Of a stretch of DNA of 64,000 nt, positions 6,591 to 15,627 are shown piece by piece (position 1 is the stretch's first letter; the number at the start of each line of letters is the position of its first letter). The position numbers and the translations under genes were made by a program. The DNA lies in the NCBI GenBank assembly GCA_963559585.1, contig CAUWLJ010000007.1, positions 3,736-67,735 on the forward strand, read 5' to 3'. The notes beneath the pieces are model-generated. The model worked only from the letters and a program-made list of their open reading frames with translations, did no database searches and was not told the origin of the DNA. The DNA comes from Eisenbergiella sp963559585 (GTDB taxonomy: Bacteria > Bacillota > Clostridia > Lachnospirales > Lachnospiraceae).

Positions 6591-8288
6591 GTGAAAATAT
6601 TGATCATCGGAGGAGTGGCGGGCGGAGCCACGGCGGCGGCCCGCCTGCGCCGCCTGGATGAAAAGGCGGAGATCGTGATTCTGGAGCGCAGCGGCTACGT
6701 GTCCTATGCCAACTGCGGCCTGCCATATTACATTGGGGGCGTGATTCAGAATAAGGAAGCGCTGACCCTGCAGTCGCCGGAAAGCTTTCGCAGGCGTTTC
6801 GGGATCGACGTGAGAGTGCATCACGAGGTGCTTTCCATCGATCCGGCAGGCAAAAGCGTCCTGGTACGCCGTCTGGAGGATGGAAGCGAATACAGAGAGG
6901 GTTACGACAAGCTGATCCTTTCCCCGGGAGCCAGGGCGGTCCGGCCAAACCTGCCGGGCATAGATTCGGAGCGGATCATGACCCTGCGTACCGTGGAGGA
7001 CACTCTGCGGATCCGGGATTACATGGACAGATATGCGCCCCAACGGGCAGTGGTGATCGGAGGCGGCTTCATAGGGCTGGAGACGGCGGAGAATCTGATG
7101 GAAGCCGGGGTTGAGACCACACTTCTGCAGAGAGGGGATCAGGTGATGCCGCCCTTTGATCCTGATATGGCCTCTCTGCTTCATTCTTATCTGAGAAGCA
7201 GGGGACTGAGGCTGCGTCTGCACGCGGATGTGACCGGTTTTGAGGAAAAGGATGGGAAGCTCACGGTTTCTTTTAATGAAGAAACGCTGCCCGCCGATCT
7301 GGTTATCCTGGCGGTGGGAGTGGTTCCTGAAACCCATCTGGCCAGGGATGCCGGGCTGAAGCTGGGGCAGAAGTCCGCCATTGTGGTAAATGAGCACATG
7401 CAGACCTCCCACCCGGACGTCTATGCGGTGGGGGATGCGGTGGAGGTGGTTCACTATGTGACCGGTCAGAAAACGCTGATCGCTCTGGCGGGCCCTGCCA
7501 ACAAGCAGGGAAGGATTGCGGCGGATCACATCTGCGGCAGGAATTCCTCCTTCACAGGGTCCCAGGGCTCCTCCGTGATCAAGCTGTTTGATATGACGGC
7601 GGCCTCCACCGGGATCAATGAAAAGCAGGCGGAGGCGCTGGGGCTGTCCTATGACAAAGCAGTCACCTATTCCGCCTCCCATGCCACCTACTATCCGGGG
7701 GCTTCCGATATGACGGTGAAAACTATTTTTGAAAAGGAGAGCGGAAGGATCCTGGGAGCGCAGATTATCGGCTTTGACGGAGTGGATAAGCGGCTGGACG
7801 TTCTGGCCACGGCGATCCGTGCCGGAATGGATGCAAAGGCTTTGGAGGAGCTGGATCTGGCTTATGCGCCTCCCTATTCCTCGGCCAAGGATCCGGTGAA
7901 CATGGCTGGCTTTGTGATCGAAAATATCCGTTCCGGCCTGGTAAAACAGTATCATTGGGACGAGGTGGAGGCGCTTATGGAGCGCACAGACGTGACGTTT
8001 CTGGACGTGAGGACGAAGGAAGAGTATGCGCAGGGGCATATCCCCGGGGCGGTGAACATTCCGGTGGATGAGCTGAGGGAACGCCTGGGAGAGCTGGATC
8101 CCGGCCGCAGGCTGTACGTGAACTGCTACAGCGGCCTGAGAAGCTATCTGGCCTGCAGGATCCTTGTCCAGAGCGGCTTTGACTGCCGGAACCTGTCGGG
8201 AGGCTACCGTTTTTATGAGTATGTGGCGTTAGATAAGGCTTTTGACGCTTCACCAACCCACCCCTGCGGATTGAAGATAGAGAAATGA
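6591..8288 (+). CDS. CoA-disulfide reductase-like flavoprotein with C-terminal rhodanese domain
   Basis: A 565-residue fusion. Residues 1-440 are a pyridine nucleotide-disulfide oxidoreductase of the CoA-disulfide reductase/NADH oxidase class: FAD motif GGVAGGATAA at the N-terminus, the single redox Cys42 in SYANCGLPY, a second dinucleotide motif VIGGGFIGLETAENL near residue 155, and a dimerisation domain. Residues ~465-560 are a rhodanese domain with active loop YVNCYSGLRS (Cys near 511). Such fusions reduce CoA disulfides or CoA/protein persulfides with NAD(P)H. The start is GTG at 6591, seven bases after the rhodanese stop, with AGGCG just upstream. Last gene of the trxA operon. Confidence 0.88.
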   Translation: MKILIIGGVAGGATAAARLRRLDEKAEIVILERSGYVSYANCGLPYYIGGVIQNKEALTLQSPESFRRRFGIDVRVHHEVLSIDPAGKSVLVRRLEDGSEYREGYDKLILSPGARAVRPNLPGIDSERIMTLRTVEDTLRIRDYMDRYAPQRAVVIGGGFIGLETAENLMEAGVETTLLQRGDQVMPPFDPDMASLLHSYLRSRGLRLRLHADVTGFEEKDGKLTVSFNEETLPADLVILAVGVVPETHLARDAGLKLGQKSAIVVNEHMQTSHPDVYAVGDAVEVVHYVTGQKTLIALAGPANKQGRIAADHICGRNSSFTGSQGSSVIKLFDMTAASTGINEKQAEALGLSYDKAVTYSASHATYYPGASDMTVKTIFEKESGRILGAQIIGFDGVDKRLDVLATAIRAGMDAKALEELDLAYAPPYSSAKDPVNMAGFVIENIRSGLVKQYHWDEVEALMERTDVTFLDVRTKEEYAQGHIPGAVNIPVDELRERLGELDPGRRLYVNCYSGLRSYLACRILVQSGFDCRNLSGGYRFYEYVALDKAFDASPTHPCGLKIEK

Positions 8289-8357
8289 AGGAAGCGGGAG
8301 AAAGGAAGGAGGCGGCCCTGCCGGGTGTGAATTTCCGGCAGGCGGCATAGGAATGGT

Positions 8358-8394
8358 AAAAGGGCATTTCCTGTTTTGGGAAGAATGCCCTTTT
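8358..8394. terminator. Bidirectional terminator between flavoprotein and LysR genes
   Basis: AAAAGGGCATT (8358-8368) pairs perfectly with AATGCCCTTTT (8384-8394), giving A- and T-tracts on both sides. It suits the two convergent genes that flank it. A second GC-rich hairpin (CCTGCCGG/CCGGCAGG) lies about 40 bases earlier. Confidence 0.75.
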
Positions 8395-8423
8395 GCTGTT
8401 TGGAAAAAATGTCCTTTTGCCCG

Positions 8424-9335
8424 CTATTGGCTTTCAGAGGCCTTCCCTGAAAGCATCTCAATAAAACTCCGCTCCGTGCGCGTCAGCCTGTAGTCCTCCG
8501 GATAGATCAGAAGCCCGGCCATTTTCCGGGAAGGCCCCTGGAGCTTTTTCTGAACCAAACGGTATCGGGAAAGGCAGGATTCAGATACAGGAGGGGCCAG
8601 AGCAAAGGAGCCGGGGAGCTTTTCCAGAAGCTCCAGCAAAACGGCACGCTGGTGGATGCGGACACAGCTTTCCCCATGCTCCGCATCCGGGTTTTCATGG
8701 AGCAGGGCGGCCAGGGAGGTATCCTCGCACACCACCTCGGGCAGTCCCTCCAGCATGTCGGCGGTAAGCTGGGAGGCTCCGGCCAGAGGATGGCGTTCGG
8801 CCATGAGGAGGTTCAGGTCAAAACGGGAGAGGACTTCGCAGGCCAGCTCTTTTCTTTTCAGCAGGGCCAGAAGGCTCTTTTCCCAGCGGTCAGGGCAATG
8901 GATCAGGGCACAGGAGGAGCTGCGCAGAAGCACCTGCTCCACTGCCCTGGCTGCGTCCGTTTCCCAAAAATCCACCTCCAGCCTGCGGCCCTTCCCCTGT
9001 CTGGCCAGGAAGGAGGCAAGGACGCTGCCCGGACAGCCGCACCTGGGTACGCAGACCTTCAGCCTCAGGCTGTCCTTTTCCTCCCTGGTGCAGAAATGCT
9101 CCAGCGTCTGATACTGCCGCACCGCTTTTCTGGCAAGCTGAAGGAATTCCCGCCCCTTTTCCGTGGGAACCACCCCCCTGGAGCTTCTGGTGAAAATGGA
9201 AAAGCCGATCTCCTCCTCCAGCTCCTTGATATCCCGGCTTAAGTTGGGCTGGCTGATAAAAAGCTGCCTGGCGGCTGCCGTGATGGAACGGCTTCTTTCC
9301 ACCTCGATCACATATTTCAATACGTTAAAATTCAT
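8424..9335 (-). CDS. LysR family transcriptional regulator
   Basis: A 303-residue regulator. The N-terminal winged HTH (residues 1-62) has the typical text SITAAARQLFISQPNLSRDI, and a LysR-type co-inducer domain follows (about 90-295). AGGGAGGG precedes the ATG at 9335. It is divergent from the PFOR gene with about 340 bases between, and a perfect 8+8 palindrome sits in that gap, so autoregulation and control of PFOR are plausible. The effector domain is Cys-rich near residues 94-106 (KVCVPRCGCPG), which might give redox sensitivity (inference). Confidence 0.85.
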   Translation of the reverse strand: MNFNVLKYVIEVERSRSITAAARQLFISQPNLSRDIKELEEEIGFSIFTRSSRGVVPTEKGREFLQLARKAVRQYQTLEHFCTREEKDSLRLKVCVPRCGCPGSVLASFLARQGKGRRLEVDFWETDAARAVEQVLLRSSSCALIHCPDRWEKSLLALLKRKELACEVLSRFDLNLLMAERHPLAGASQLTADMLEGLPEVVCEDTSLAALLHENPDAEHGESCVRIHQRAVLLELLEKLPGSFALAPPVSESCLSRYRLVQKKLQGPSRKMAGLLIYPEDYRLTRTERSFIEMLSGKASESQ

Positions 9336-9410
9336 AGCGTCCCTCCCTGTATTCCCGGCCGCCTGACCCTGCGGGGGCGCAGATGCGGCCTGGCGGCTGT
9401 CGTGTATCTT

Positions 9411-9433
9411 ATTTTGTACATTGTATACAAAAT
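9411..9433. promoter_or_regulatory. Candidate LysR operator
   Basis: ATTTTGTA (9411-9418) and TACAAAAT (9426-9433) form a perfect inverted repeat with a seven-base spacer in the divergent LysR/PFOR region. A half-site TTTCGTACAAAG follows at about 9441-9452. This matches the interrupted-dyad style of LysR sites; binding is unproven. Confidence 0.5.
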
Positions 9434-9565
9434 GTTCCCCGTTTCGTACAAAGCCGGGAAACCTGCTGAAAGCATAGCTTTTTTGGATGAAAAAAGCAAG
9501 AGGTTATATAAAAAAACTATGACTTTCATATAAAAAAGGTATGCCCGGAAAGTACGGGAAGGATG

Positions 9566-9571
9566 TATAAT
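9566..9571 (+). promoter_or_regulatory. Candidate -10 box of the PFOR promoter
   Basis: A perfect TATAAT has no good -35 hexamer 16-18 bases upstream, as expected for an activator-dependent promoter. It leaves a leader of about 100 bases before the PFOR start codon. Confidence 0.4.
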
Positions 9572-9590
9572 GTTGACTATCAGTAAGATA

Positions 9591-9646
9591 AAATTTTTAT
9601 GCGCTTCGGTCGTCCGGAGAGCAGGCGCTTATGTGCGTAAAAATTT
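9591..9646 (+). promoter_or_regulatory. Long-stem leader hairpin upstream of PFOR
   Basis: The 14-base arms at 9591-9604 and 9633-9646 pair with only two G-U wobbles, enclosing a 28-base loop that can form an inner GC-rich stem. It ends 31 bases before the start codon and is not followed by a T-run, so it is not a simple terminator. It could stabilise the abundant PFOR mRNA or bind a regulator. Confidence 0.5.
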
Positions 9647-9677
9647 AATTATCACAAGATAAGAAAGGAAGGTTTTT

Positions 9678-12600
9678 ATGGCAAGGAAAATGAAAACCAT
9701 GGATGGTAACCATGCAGCAGCCCATGCGTCATACGCATTTACCGATGTTGCGGCTATCTATCCCATCACACCTTCATCCCCGATGGCGGAAGCCACCGAT
9801 GAATGGGCAACAGCAGACAGGAAGAACATGTTCGGACAGACGGTGAAGATCACCGAGATGCAGTCCGAGGCAGGTGCGGCAGGCGCAGTTCACGGCTCCC
9901 TGGCAGCAGGCGCTATGACCACCACCTACACCGCGTCCCAGGGTCTTCTTCTGATGATCCCCAACCTGTACAAGATCGCCGGCGAGCAGCTTCCCGGCGT
10001 GTTCAACGTATCTGCAAGAGCGATTGCCTCCCACGCACTGAACATCTTCGGAGACCACTCCGATGTGTACGCATGCCGTCAGACCGGCTGTGCCATGCTG
10101 TGTGAGAGCAGCGTGCAGGAGGTTATGGACTTAACGCCCGTAGCTCACCTGGCAGCTCTCAAGGGAAGCCTTCCCTTCATTAACTTCTTTGACGGATTCC
10201 GTACCTCCCATGAGATCCAGAAGATCGAGACCTGGGATTACGAGGATCTGAAGGAAATGGTTGATATGGACGCTCTGGATGCTTTCCGTAAGCATGCTCT
10301 GAATCCCAACCATCCCTGCCAGAGAGGCTCCGCACAGAACCCTGACATCTTCTTCCAGGCAAGAGAGGCCTGCAACCCTTACTATGACGCAATGCCCGGC
10401 ATCGTGCAGATGTACATGGACAAGGTAAACGAGAAGATCGGCACCGACTATAAGCTGTTCAACTACTACGGCGCAGCCGATGCAGAGCATGTGATCGTTT
10501 CCATGGGTTCCGTGAACGATACCATCGAAGAGACCATCGACTACATGGTAAAGACCACAGGCGCCAAGGTGGGCGTTGTGAAGGTTCGTCTGTACAGACC
10601 CTTCTGCGCAGAAGCCCTCATCGATGCGATCCCTGACACCGTGAAGCAGATTACCGTTCTGGATCGTACCAAGGAGCCAGGCTCCCTTGGCGAGCCTCTG
10701 TATCTGGACGTTGTGGCGGCTCTCAAGGGCAGTAAGTTCGACGCGGTTCCGATCTACTCCGGACGTTACGGACTGGGCTCCAAGGACACCACGCCCGCTC
10801 AGATCGTTGCTGTATACGGCAACACCGAGAAGAAGAGATTCACCATCGGCATCAACGACGATGTGACCAACCTGTCCCTGAAGCTGGGCGCAGAGCTGGT
10901 TACCACTCCCGAAGGAACCACCAACTGCAAGTTCTGGGGACTGGGAGCCGACGGTACCGTTGGAGCCAACAAGAACTCCATCAAGATCATCGGTGACAAT
11001 ACAGACATGTATGCACAGGCATACTTTGATTATGACTCCAAGAAATCCGGCGGTGTGACCATGTCCCACCTGCGTTTCGGTCATAAGAAGATCAAATCCA
11101 CCTACCTGATCCGCCAGGCCAACTTCGTTGCCTGCCACAACCCTGCTTACATCCGTAAGTACAACATGGTTCAGGAGCTGGTTGACGGCGGAACCTTCCT
11201 GCTGAACTGCGCATGGAGCGTGGACGAGCTGGAGCAGCATCTGCCCGGACAGGTGAAGAAGTTCATCGCCGACCACAACATCAACTTCTACATCATCGAC
11301 GGTGTGAAGATCGGTATTGAGACCGGCATGGGCCCCACACGTATCAACACCATTCTCCAGTCCGCATTCTTTGAGCTGACAGGCATCATTCCTGCTGAGA
11401 AGGCCAACGAGCTGATGAAGGCTGCCGCACAGGCTACCTACGGACGCAAGGGCCAGGACGTGGTTGAGAAGAACTGGGCTGCCATCGACGCAGGCGCAAA
11501 GGGCGTTGTGAAGGTGGAGGTTCCCGAGAGCTGGAAGAACTGTGAGGATGAAGGCCTTGACTACAAGGTAGTGACCGAGGGCAGAGAGGACGTTGTTGCT
11601 TTCGTTAACAACATCCAGACCAAGGTAAGCGCACAGGAAGGAAATACCCTGCCTGTATCCGCGTTCAAGGATTATGTGGACGGTTCCACTCCTTCCGGCT
11701 CCAGCGCATATGAGAAGAGAGGCATCGCTGTAAACGTTCCTTCCTGGGATGCTTCCAAGTGTATCCAGTGTAACTTCTGTTCCTATGTATGTCCTCATGC
11801 GGTTATCCGCCCTGTGGTGATGACAGAGGAAGAGTATGCAAAGGCTCCCGAAGGAACCGTTGCTCTGGATATGACCGGAATGCCCGGTAAGAAGTTCGCA
11901 GTTTCCGTATCTGTTCTTGACTGTACCGGATGCGGCTCCTGTGCCAACGTATGTCCCGGCATGAAGGGCGAGAAGGCTCTGACCATGGCTCCTCTCGATA
12001 CCCAGCTTGAGAAGGAGGCCCTGTTCAACTATGGACAGTCTCTGGATGAGAAGCCCGAGGTGCTTGAGAAATTCAAAGAGACCACCGTTAAGGGATCTCA
12101 GTTCAAGCAGCCTCTGCTTGAGTTCTCCGGCGCATGCGCAGGCTGCGGCGAGACACCTTACGCAAAACTGATCACCCAGCTGTTTGGCGACAGAATGTAT
12201 ATTGCAAACGCAACAGGATGCTCCTCCATCTGGGGCAACTCCTCACCCAGCACCCCTTATACCGTAAACAAGGCCGGCAGGGGCCCCGCCTGGGACAACT
12301 CCCTGTTCGAGGACAACGCTGAGTTCGGTATGGGTATGCTTCTGGCTCAGAACGCTCTGAGAGACGGCCTGAAGGCAAAGGTTGAGGACGTTCTGGCTCA
12401 CACAGATGACGAAGCAGTGAAGGCTGCCTGCCAGGAATATCTGGATACCTTCAACAGCGGCGTGACCAACGGAGCTGCAACCGACAAGCTGGTAGCCGCT
12501 CTGGAAGGTAAGGACTGCGACGTATGCAGAGAGATCGTTAAGAATAAGGATTTCCTGTCCAAGAAGTCCCAGTGGATCTTCGGCGGCGACGGATGGGCAT

Positions 12601-13211
12601 ACGATATCGGATTCGGCGGTGTTGACCATGTTCTCGCAAGCGGACAGGACATCAACGTTATGGTATTCAATACCGAGGTTTATTCCAACACAGGCGGACA
12701 GGCCTCCAAGGCCACCCCTACCGGTGCGGTTGCACAGTTTGCGGCAGGCGGTAAAGAAGTGAAGCAGAAGGATCTTGCCAGCATCGCCATGAGCTACGGT
12801 TATGTATACGTTGCCCAGATCTCTATGGGCGCTGACTACAACCAGACCGTGAAGGCGATTGCAGAGGCAGAGGCTTATCCCGGACCTTCCCTGATCATTG
12901 CCTACGCTCCTTGTATCAACCATGGTATCAAGAAGGGCATGAGCAAGGCTCAGACCGAGGAGAAGCTGGCTGTTGAGTCTGGCTACTGGCACAACTTCCG
13001 TTTCAACCCTGCGGCTGAGAAGAAGTTTGTTGTGGACAGCAAGGCTCCCACCAAGGACTTCAAGGAGTTCATCGGCGGCGAGGTAAGATACGCTTCCCTG
13101 GCTCTGAAGGACAAGGAAAAGGCTGCAAGACTGCAGGATCAGGCCGAGCAGAATGCAAAGGAAAGATATGACTATCTGACCAGACTGCAGACCCTGTACG
13201 GAAACGACTGA
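9678..13211 (+). CDS. nifJ: Pyruvate:ferredoxin (flavodoxin) oxidoreductase, homodimer type
   Basis: A 1177-residue enzyme of standard length that converts pyruvate plus CoA to acetyl-CoA, CO2 and reduced ferredoxin in the cytosol. Domain order is complete: pyrimidine-binding TPP domain (YPITPSSPMAE near residue 30), gamma/transketolase-C region, EKR linker, two [4Fe-4S] sites (CIQCNFCSYVCPH near 695 and CTGCGSCANVCPG near 750), proximal-cluster Cys in CAGCGETPY near 820, and TPP/Mg site GGDGWAYDIGFGG near 968 with NTEVYSNTGGQ. AAGGAAGG precedes the ATG. Codon use is strongly biased, fitting high expression. Its reduced ferredoxin could feed the hydrogenase encoded next. Confidence 0.97.
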   Translation: MARKMKTMDGNHAAAHASYAFTDVAAIYPITPSSPMAEATDEWATADRKNMFGQTVKITEMQSEAGAAGAVHGSLAAGAMTTTYTASQGLLLMIPNLYKIAGEQLPGVFNVSARAIASHALNIFGDHSDVYACRQTGCAMLCESSVQEVMDLTPVAHLAALKGSLPFINFFDGFRTSHEIQKIETWDYEDLKEMVDMDALDAFRKHALNPNHPCQRGSAQNPDIFFQAREACNPYYDAMPGIVQMYMDKVNEKIGTDYKLFNYYGAADAEHVIVSMGSVNDTIEETIDYMVKTTGAKVGVVKVRLYRPFCAEALIDAIPDTVKQITVLDRTKEPGSLGEPLYLDVVAALKGSKFDAVPIYSGRYGLGSKDTTPAQIVAVYGNTEKKRFTIGINDDVTNLSLKLGAELVTTPEGTTNCKFWGLGADGTVGANKNSIKIIGDNTDMYAQAYFDYDSKKSGGVTMSHLRFGHKKIKSTYLIRQANFVACHNPAYIRKYNMVQELVDGGTFLLNCAWSVDELEQHLPGQVKKFIADHNINFYIIDGVKIGIETGMGPTRINTILQSAFFELTGIIPAEKANELMKAAAQATYGRKGQDVVEKNWAAIDAGAKGVVKVEVPESWKNCEDEGLDYKVVTEGREDVVAFVNNIQTKVSAQEGNTLPVSAFKDYVDGSTPSGSSAYEKRGIAVNVPSWDASKCIQCNFCSYVCPHAVIRPVVMTEEEYAKAPEGTVALDMTGMPGKKFAVSVSVLDCTGCGSCANVCPGMKGEKALTMAPLDTQLEKEALFNYGQSLDEKPEVLEKFKETTVKGSQFKQPLLEFSGACAGCGETPYAKLITQLFGDRMYIANATGCSSIWGNSSPSTPYTVNKAGRGPAWDNSLFEDNAEFGMGMLLAQNALRDGLKAKVEDVLAHTDDEAVKAACQEYLDTFNSGVTNGAATDKLVAALEGKDCDVCREIVKNKDFLSKKSQWIFGGDGWAYDIGFGGVDHVLASGQDINVMVFNTEVYSNTGGQASKATPTGAVAQFAAGGKEVKQKDLASIAMSYGYVYVAQISMGADYNQTVKAIAEAEAYPGPSLIIAYAPCINHGIKKGMSKAQTEEKLAVESGYWHNFRFNPAAEKKFVVDSKAPTKDFKEFIGGEVRYASLALKDKEKAARLQDQAEQNAKERYDYLTRLQTLYGND

Positions 13212-13229
13212 TTTGAAATGAGAAGGTAA

Positions 13230-13402
13230 GACGTGCGCCGGTGACGGGGAGAGTCCCGAACCGGGCATGCTGCCGGAAAATAAACTACGCCGAGCGGCGG
13301 CCGGACGGCTTCATTGTCCGGCCACAACGGCTGGCGCTGTACCATGCAGGAATCCGCATGGAAAATGAGGCCGGCCTGGGAGCAATCTCAGTCCGGCTTT
13401 TT
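13230..13402 (+). promoter_or_regulatory. Structured leader between PFOR and hydrogenase, ending in a terminator
   Basis: About 170 bases hold several stable hairpins: a GC-rich stem in 13235-13275, the perfect stem GGCCGGAC/GTCCGGCC (about 13299-13323), CATGC/GCATG (about 13343-13360), and a 12-bp stem at 13370-13397 followed by five T. The last is a good intrinsic terminator, 70 bases before the hydrogenase ATG. It may end PFOR transcription, or the whole may act as an attenuator for the hydrogenase. No known riboswitch class was recognised. Confidence 0.5.
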
Positions 13403-13472
13403 AACAGATAATCCCAATCACTGCTTGTTTGGGAAAGATTATTTTAGGAAGAAAGAGGATAAATACAAAAGT

Positions 13473-14933
13473 ATGGGAAGAGTATCGGACGACGCTACCA
13501 TCTTAAAGATCAAGCATGAGGTTCTTACCCAGGTTGCCAGGCTTGCATTTGCCGGTGAGCTGGAGGAGAAGAAAGACAATATCCCCTATGAAATGATTCC
13601 CGGCCCCGAGGCACGTTTCCGCTGCTGTATCTACAAGGAGCGGGAGATCATCAGGCAGAGAGTACGGCTTGCCGAGGGCAAATGCCCCGGAAACAGGGAG
13701 AGCAATAATATCATACAGGTGATCAACTCTGCCTGCGAGGAATGTCCCATTTCCTCCGGCTACGTGGTAACCGACCTTTGCCAGGGCTGTCTGGCCAAGT
13801 CCTGTAAGCAGGCATGTAATTTCAACGCCATCACCATCAGCGGCGGTCGTTCCCACATTGAGGCTGACAAGTGTAAGGCCTGCGGCAAGTGCGCGAACGC
13901 CTGCGCCTACTCCGCTATCCTGAAGATTCAGAGACCCTGCATGAAGACCTGTCCTGTGGGGGCTATCGAAATGGATGAGCACGGCGTATGCCGCATCGAC
14001 GAGTCCAAGTGTATCCAGTGCGGACAGTGTATCCATGGCTGTCCCTTCGGCGCCATCGCCTCCAAGACCGATGTTGTGGACGTGGTGAACGCGATCCGGG
14101 ACGGCAAAAAGGTGGTTGCCATGCTGGCTCCTGCCGGTGAAGGCCAGTTTGGCGACAACATCACCATGGCAAGCTGGAGAACGGCCATGAAGAAGGTGGG
14201 CTTTACCGACTTCGTGGAGGTAGGACTTGGCGGAGATATGACCGCGGCCTACGAGGCGGCAGAATGGGCGGAAAGCTTTAAGCAGGGCAAGAAGATGACG
14301 ACCTCCTGCTGTCCTGCGTTTGTGAACTACATTACCAAGCATTTCCCTGAGGTGCTTGATAACATGTCCACCACCGTGTCTCCCATGTGCGGAGTGTCCA
14401 GAATGCTGAAGGCAAAGGATCCTGAGACGATCACCGTATTCATTGGGCCCTGCATCGCCAAGAAGTCCGAGGCCCATGACCATGGACTGGAGGGAAATGC
14501 AGACTATGTTCTCACCTTCGGAGAGATCCGCGCCATCATGCGCGCCAGGGAGGTTTCCTTCGAGCCGGAGGAAAACACCAGCCAGGAAGCCAGCGTATAC
14601 GGCAAGCGCTTCGGCAACGGCGGCGGCGTGACCCAGGCCGTGGTACAGTGCCTGAAGGAGACCAACGAAAACGCCGACATCAAGGTTGCTGCCTGCAGCG
14701 GTATTGCAGAGTGCAAGAAGGCCCTGATGCTCCTGAAGCTGGGCAGACTGCCTGAGGACTTCATCGAAGGCATGATCTGCGAAGGCGGATGCGTGGGCGG
14801 CCCCAGCCGTCATAAGGCAGCCCAGGCGGCCAAGAAGGACCGCGACAAGCTGATCGGCGAGGCGGATGCAAGAGGCGTGCACGAGAATCTGAGCCATTAC
14901 GATATGGATTCCTTCTCTATGCACAGACATTGA
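13473..14933 (+). CDS. Monomeric [FeFe] hydrogenase, group B-like
   Basis: A 486-residue protein. The N-terminal half is packed with ferredoxin-like Cys motifs (CKACGKCANACAY, CIQCGQCIHGCPF). The C-terminal half is an iron hydrogenase large-subunit domain with H-cluster motifs TSCCPAF (near residue 278), GPCIAKKSE (near 325) and EGMICEGGCVGGPSR (near 432). These differ from the group A forms (TSCCPxW, MPCxxK, GGCxxGGG) in the way reported for group B enzymes, whose electron partner and direction are uncertain. I use the ATG at 13473; the frame is open upstream, but that stretch is the structured leader. Spacing to GAGGAT is long (about 13 bases), suggesting modest or regulated translation. 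Confidence 0.85.
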   Translation: MGRVSDDATILKIKHEVLTQVARLAFAGELEEKKDNIPYEMIPGPEARFRCCIYKEREIIRQRVRLAEGKCPGNRESNNIIQVINSACEECPISSGYVVTDLCQGCLAKSCKQACNFNAITISGGRSHIEADKCKACGKCANACAYSAILKIQRPCMKTCPVGAIEMDEHGVCRIDESKCIQCGQCIHGCPFGAIASKTDVVDVVNAIRDGKKVVAMLAPAGEGQFGDNITMASWRTAMKKVGFTDFVEVGLGGDMTAAYEAAEWAESFKQGKKMTTSCCPAFVNYITKHFPEVLDNMSTTVSPMCGVSRMLKAKDPETITVFIGPCIAKKSEAHDHGLEGNADYVLTFGEIRAIMRAREVSFEPEENTSQEASVYGKRFGNGGGVTQAVVQCLKETNENADIKVAACSGIAECKKALMLLKLGRLPEDFIEGMICEGGCVGGPSRHKAAQAAKKDRDKLIGEADARGVHENLSHYDMDSFSMHRH

Positions 14934-14983
14934 TCGGGTTTCATCTCCTGGCGTCTGGCCGGGAGGCATGAAGAATATTGTCC

Positions 14984-15025
14984 AAAATGGTGTGGCCTTA
15001 AAAAATGGAGCTGCACCATTTTTTT
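14984..15025 (+). terminator. Terminator after the hydrogenase gene
   Basis: AAAATGGTG (14984-14992) pairs with CACCATTTT (15014-15022), followed by more T. It closes the PFOR-hydrogenase region. Confidence 0.75.
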
Positions 15026-15200
15026 GCAGTGAAAAACTTTGATAGTAATACATGCGGTGTGATCCGTAGGCTTAAGGTAGCCTAAAACAGAGGTTTGTGT
15101 TATATTTAGATTATGTAAATGCGGTTTTGGCAATGTACGTCGGCCGGGCTGAACTGCTGCACAGAAAGTTACTGCAGCATCATATTATGGGGAGAGTCGA

Positions 15201-15627
15201 TGTGGAAAAATAACAGGCGGAGGAAGTCAGGAAATCAATGAATATAAGGATTATATTTTAGGTTTCATTTTCTATAAATATTTGTCAGATCAGGAAATCA
15301 GCTTCTTAAAAGAAAAAGAATTCAGCGGCGATGATATTAAGGAACTGAGAGAAGATGACGAAGAAACACTGGAATATGTCCAGAGAAATATCGGCTGCTT
15401 TATTTCCTATGACAATCTCTTTTCAACGTGGATTGCGGTGGGGCGGGATTTTGACGTTTCCAATGTCAGGGACGCTTTATCTGCATTCAGCCGGTTGATT
15501 TATCCGACCCATAAAAAAAGTGTTTGATAAAGTTTTTGATACGCTGCAGATGGGGCTGAGCAAGAAAACAGAGAAACTTCTTTCTGCGCTGATGGATGAT
15601 TTAGAGGGAAATGAATTGATTATCTAA
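15201..15627 (+). pseudogene. hsdM remnant (type I methyltransferase N-terminus, frameshifted)
   Basis: The frame holding NEYKDYILGFIFYKYLSDQE and RNIGCFISYDNLFSTWI is the HsdM N-terminal helical domain. No start codon is left upstream. Near 15518 an A-run expansion shifts the frame: the first frame stops after YPTHKKSV, and the other continues KVFDKVFDTLQMGLSKKTEK to a stop at 15627. The whole methyltransferase catalytic domain (NPPF motif) is missing. AT-rich compared with the preceding hydrogenase. Confidence 0.8.

Noticed and set aside
10131..11798. Long minus-strand open frame inside the PFOR gene
   Set aside because: It mirrors the strongly biased codons of PFOR; no RBS or recognisable domain.
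13230..13300. Group II intron 5' end
   Set aside because: The GTGCGCC...GAGAGTCCC text is suggestive, but there is no domain V, no reverse transcriptase and no 3' boundary. Kept only as a remark on the leader.
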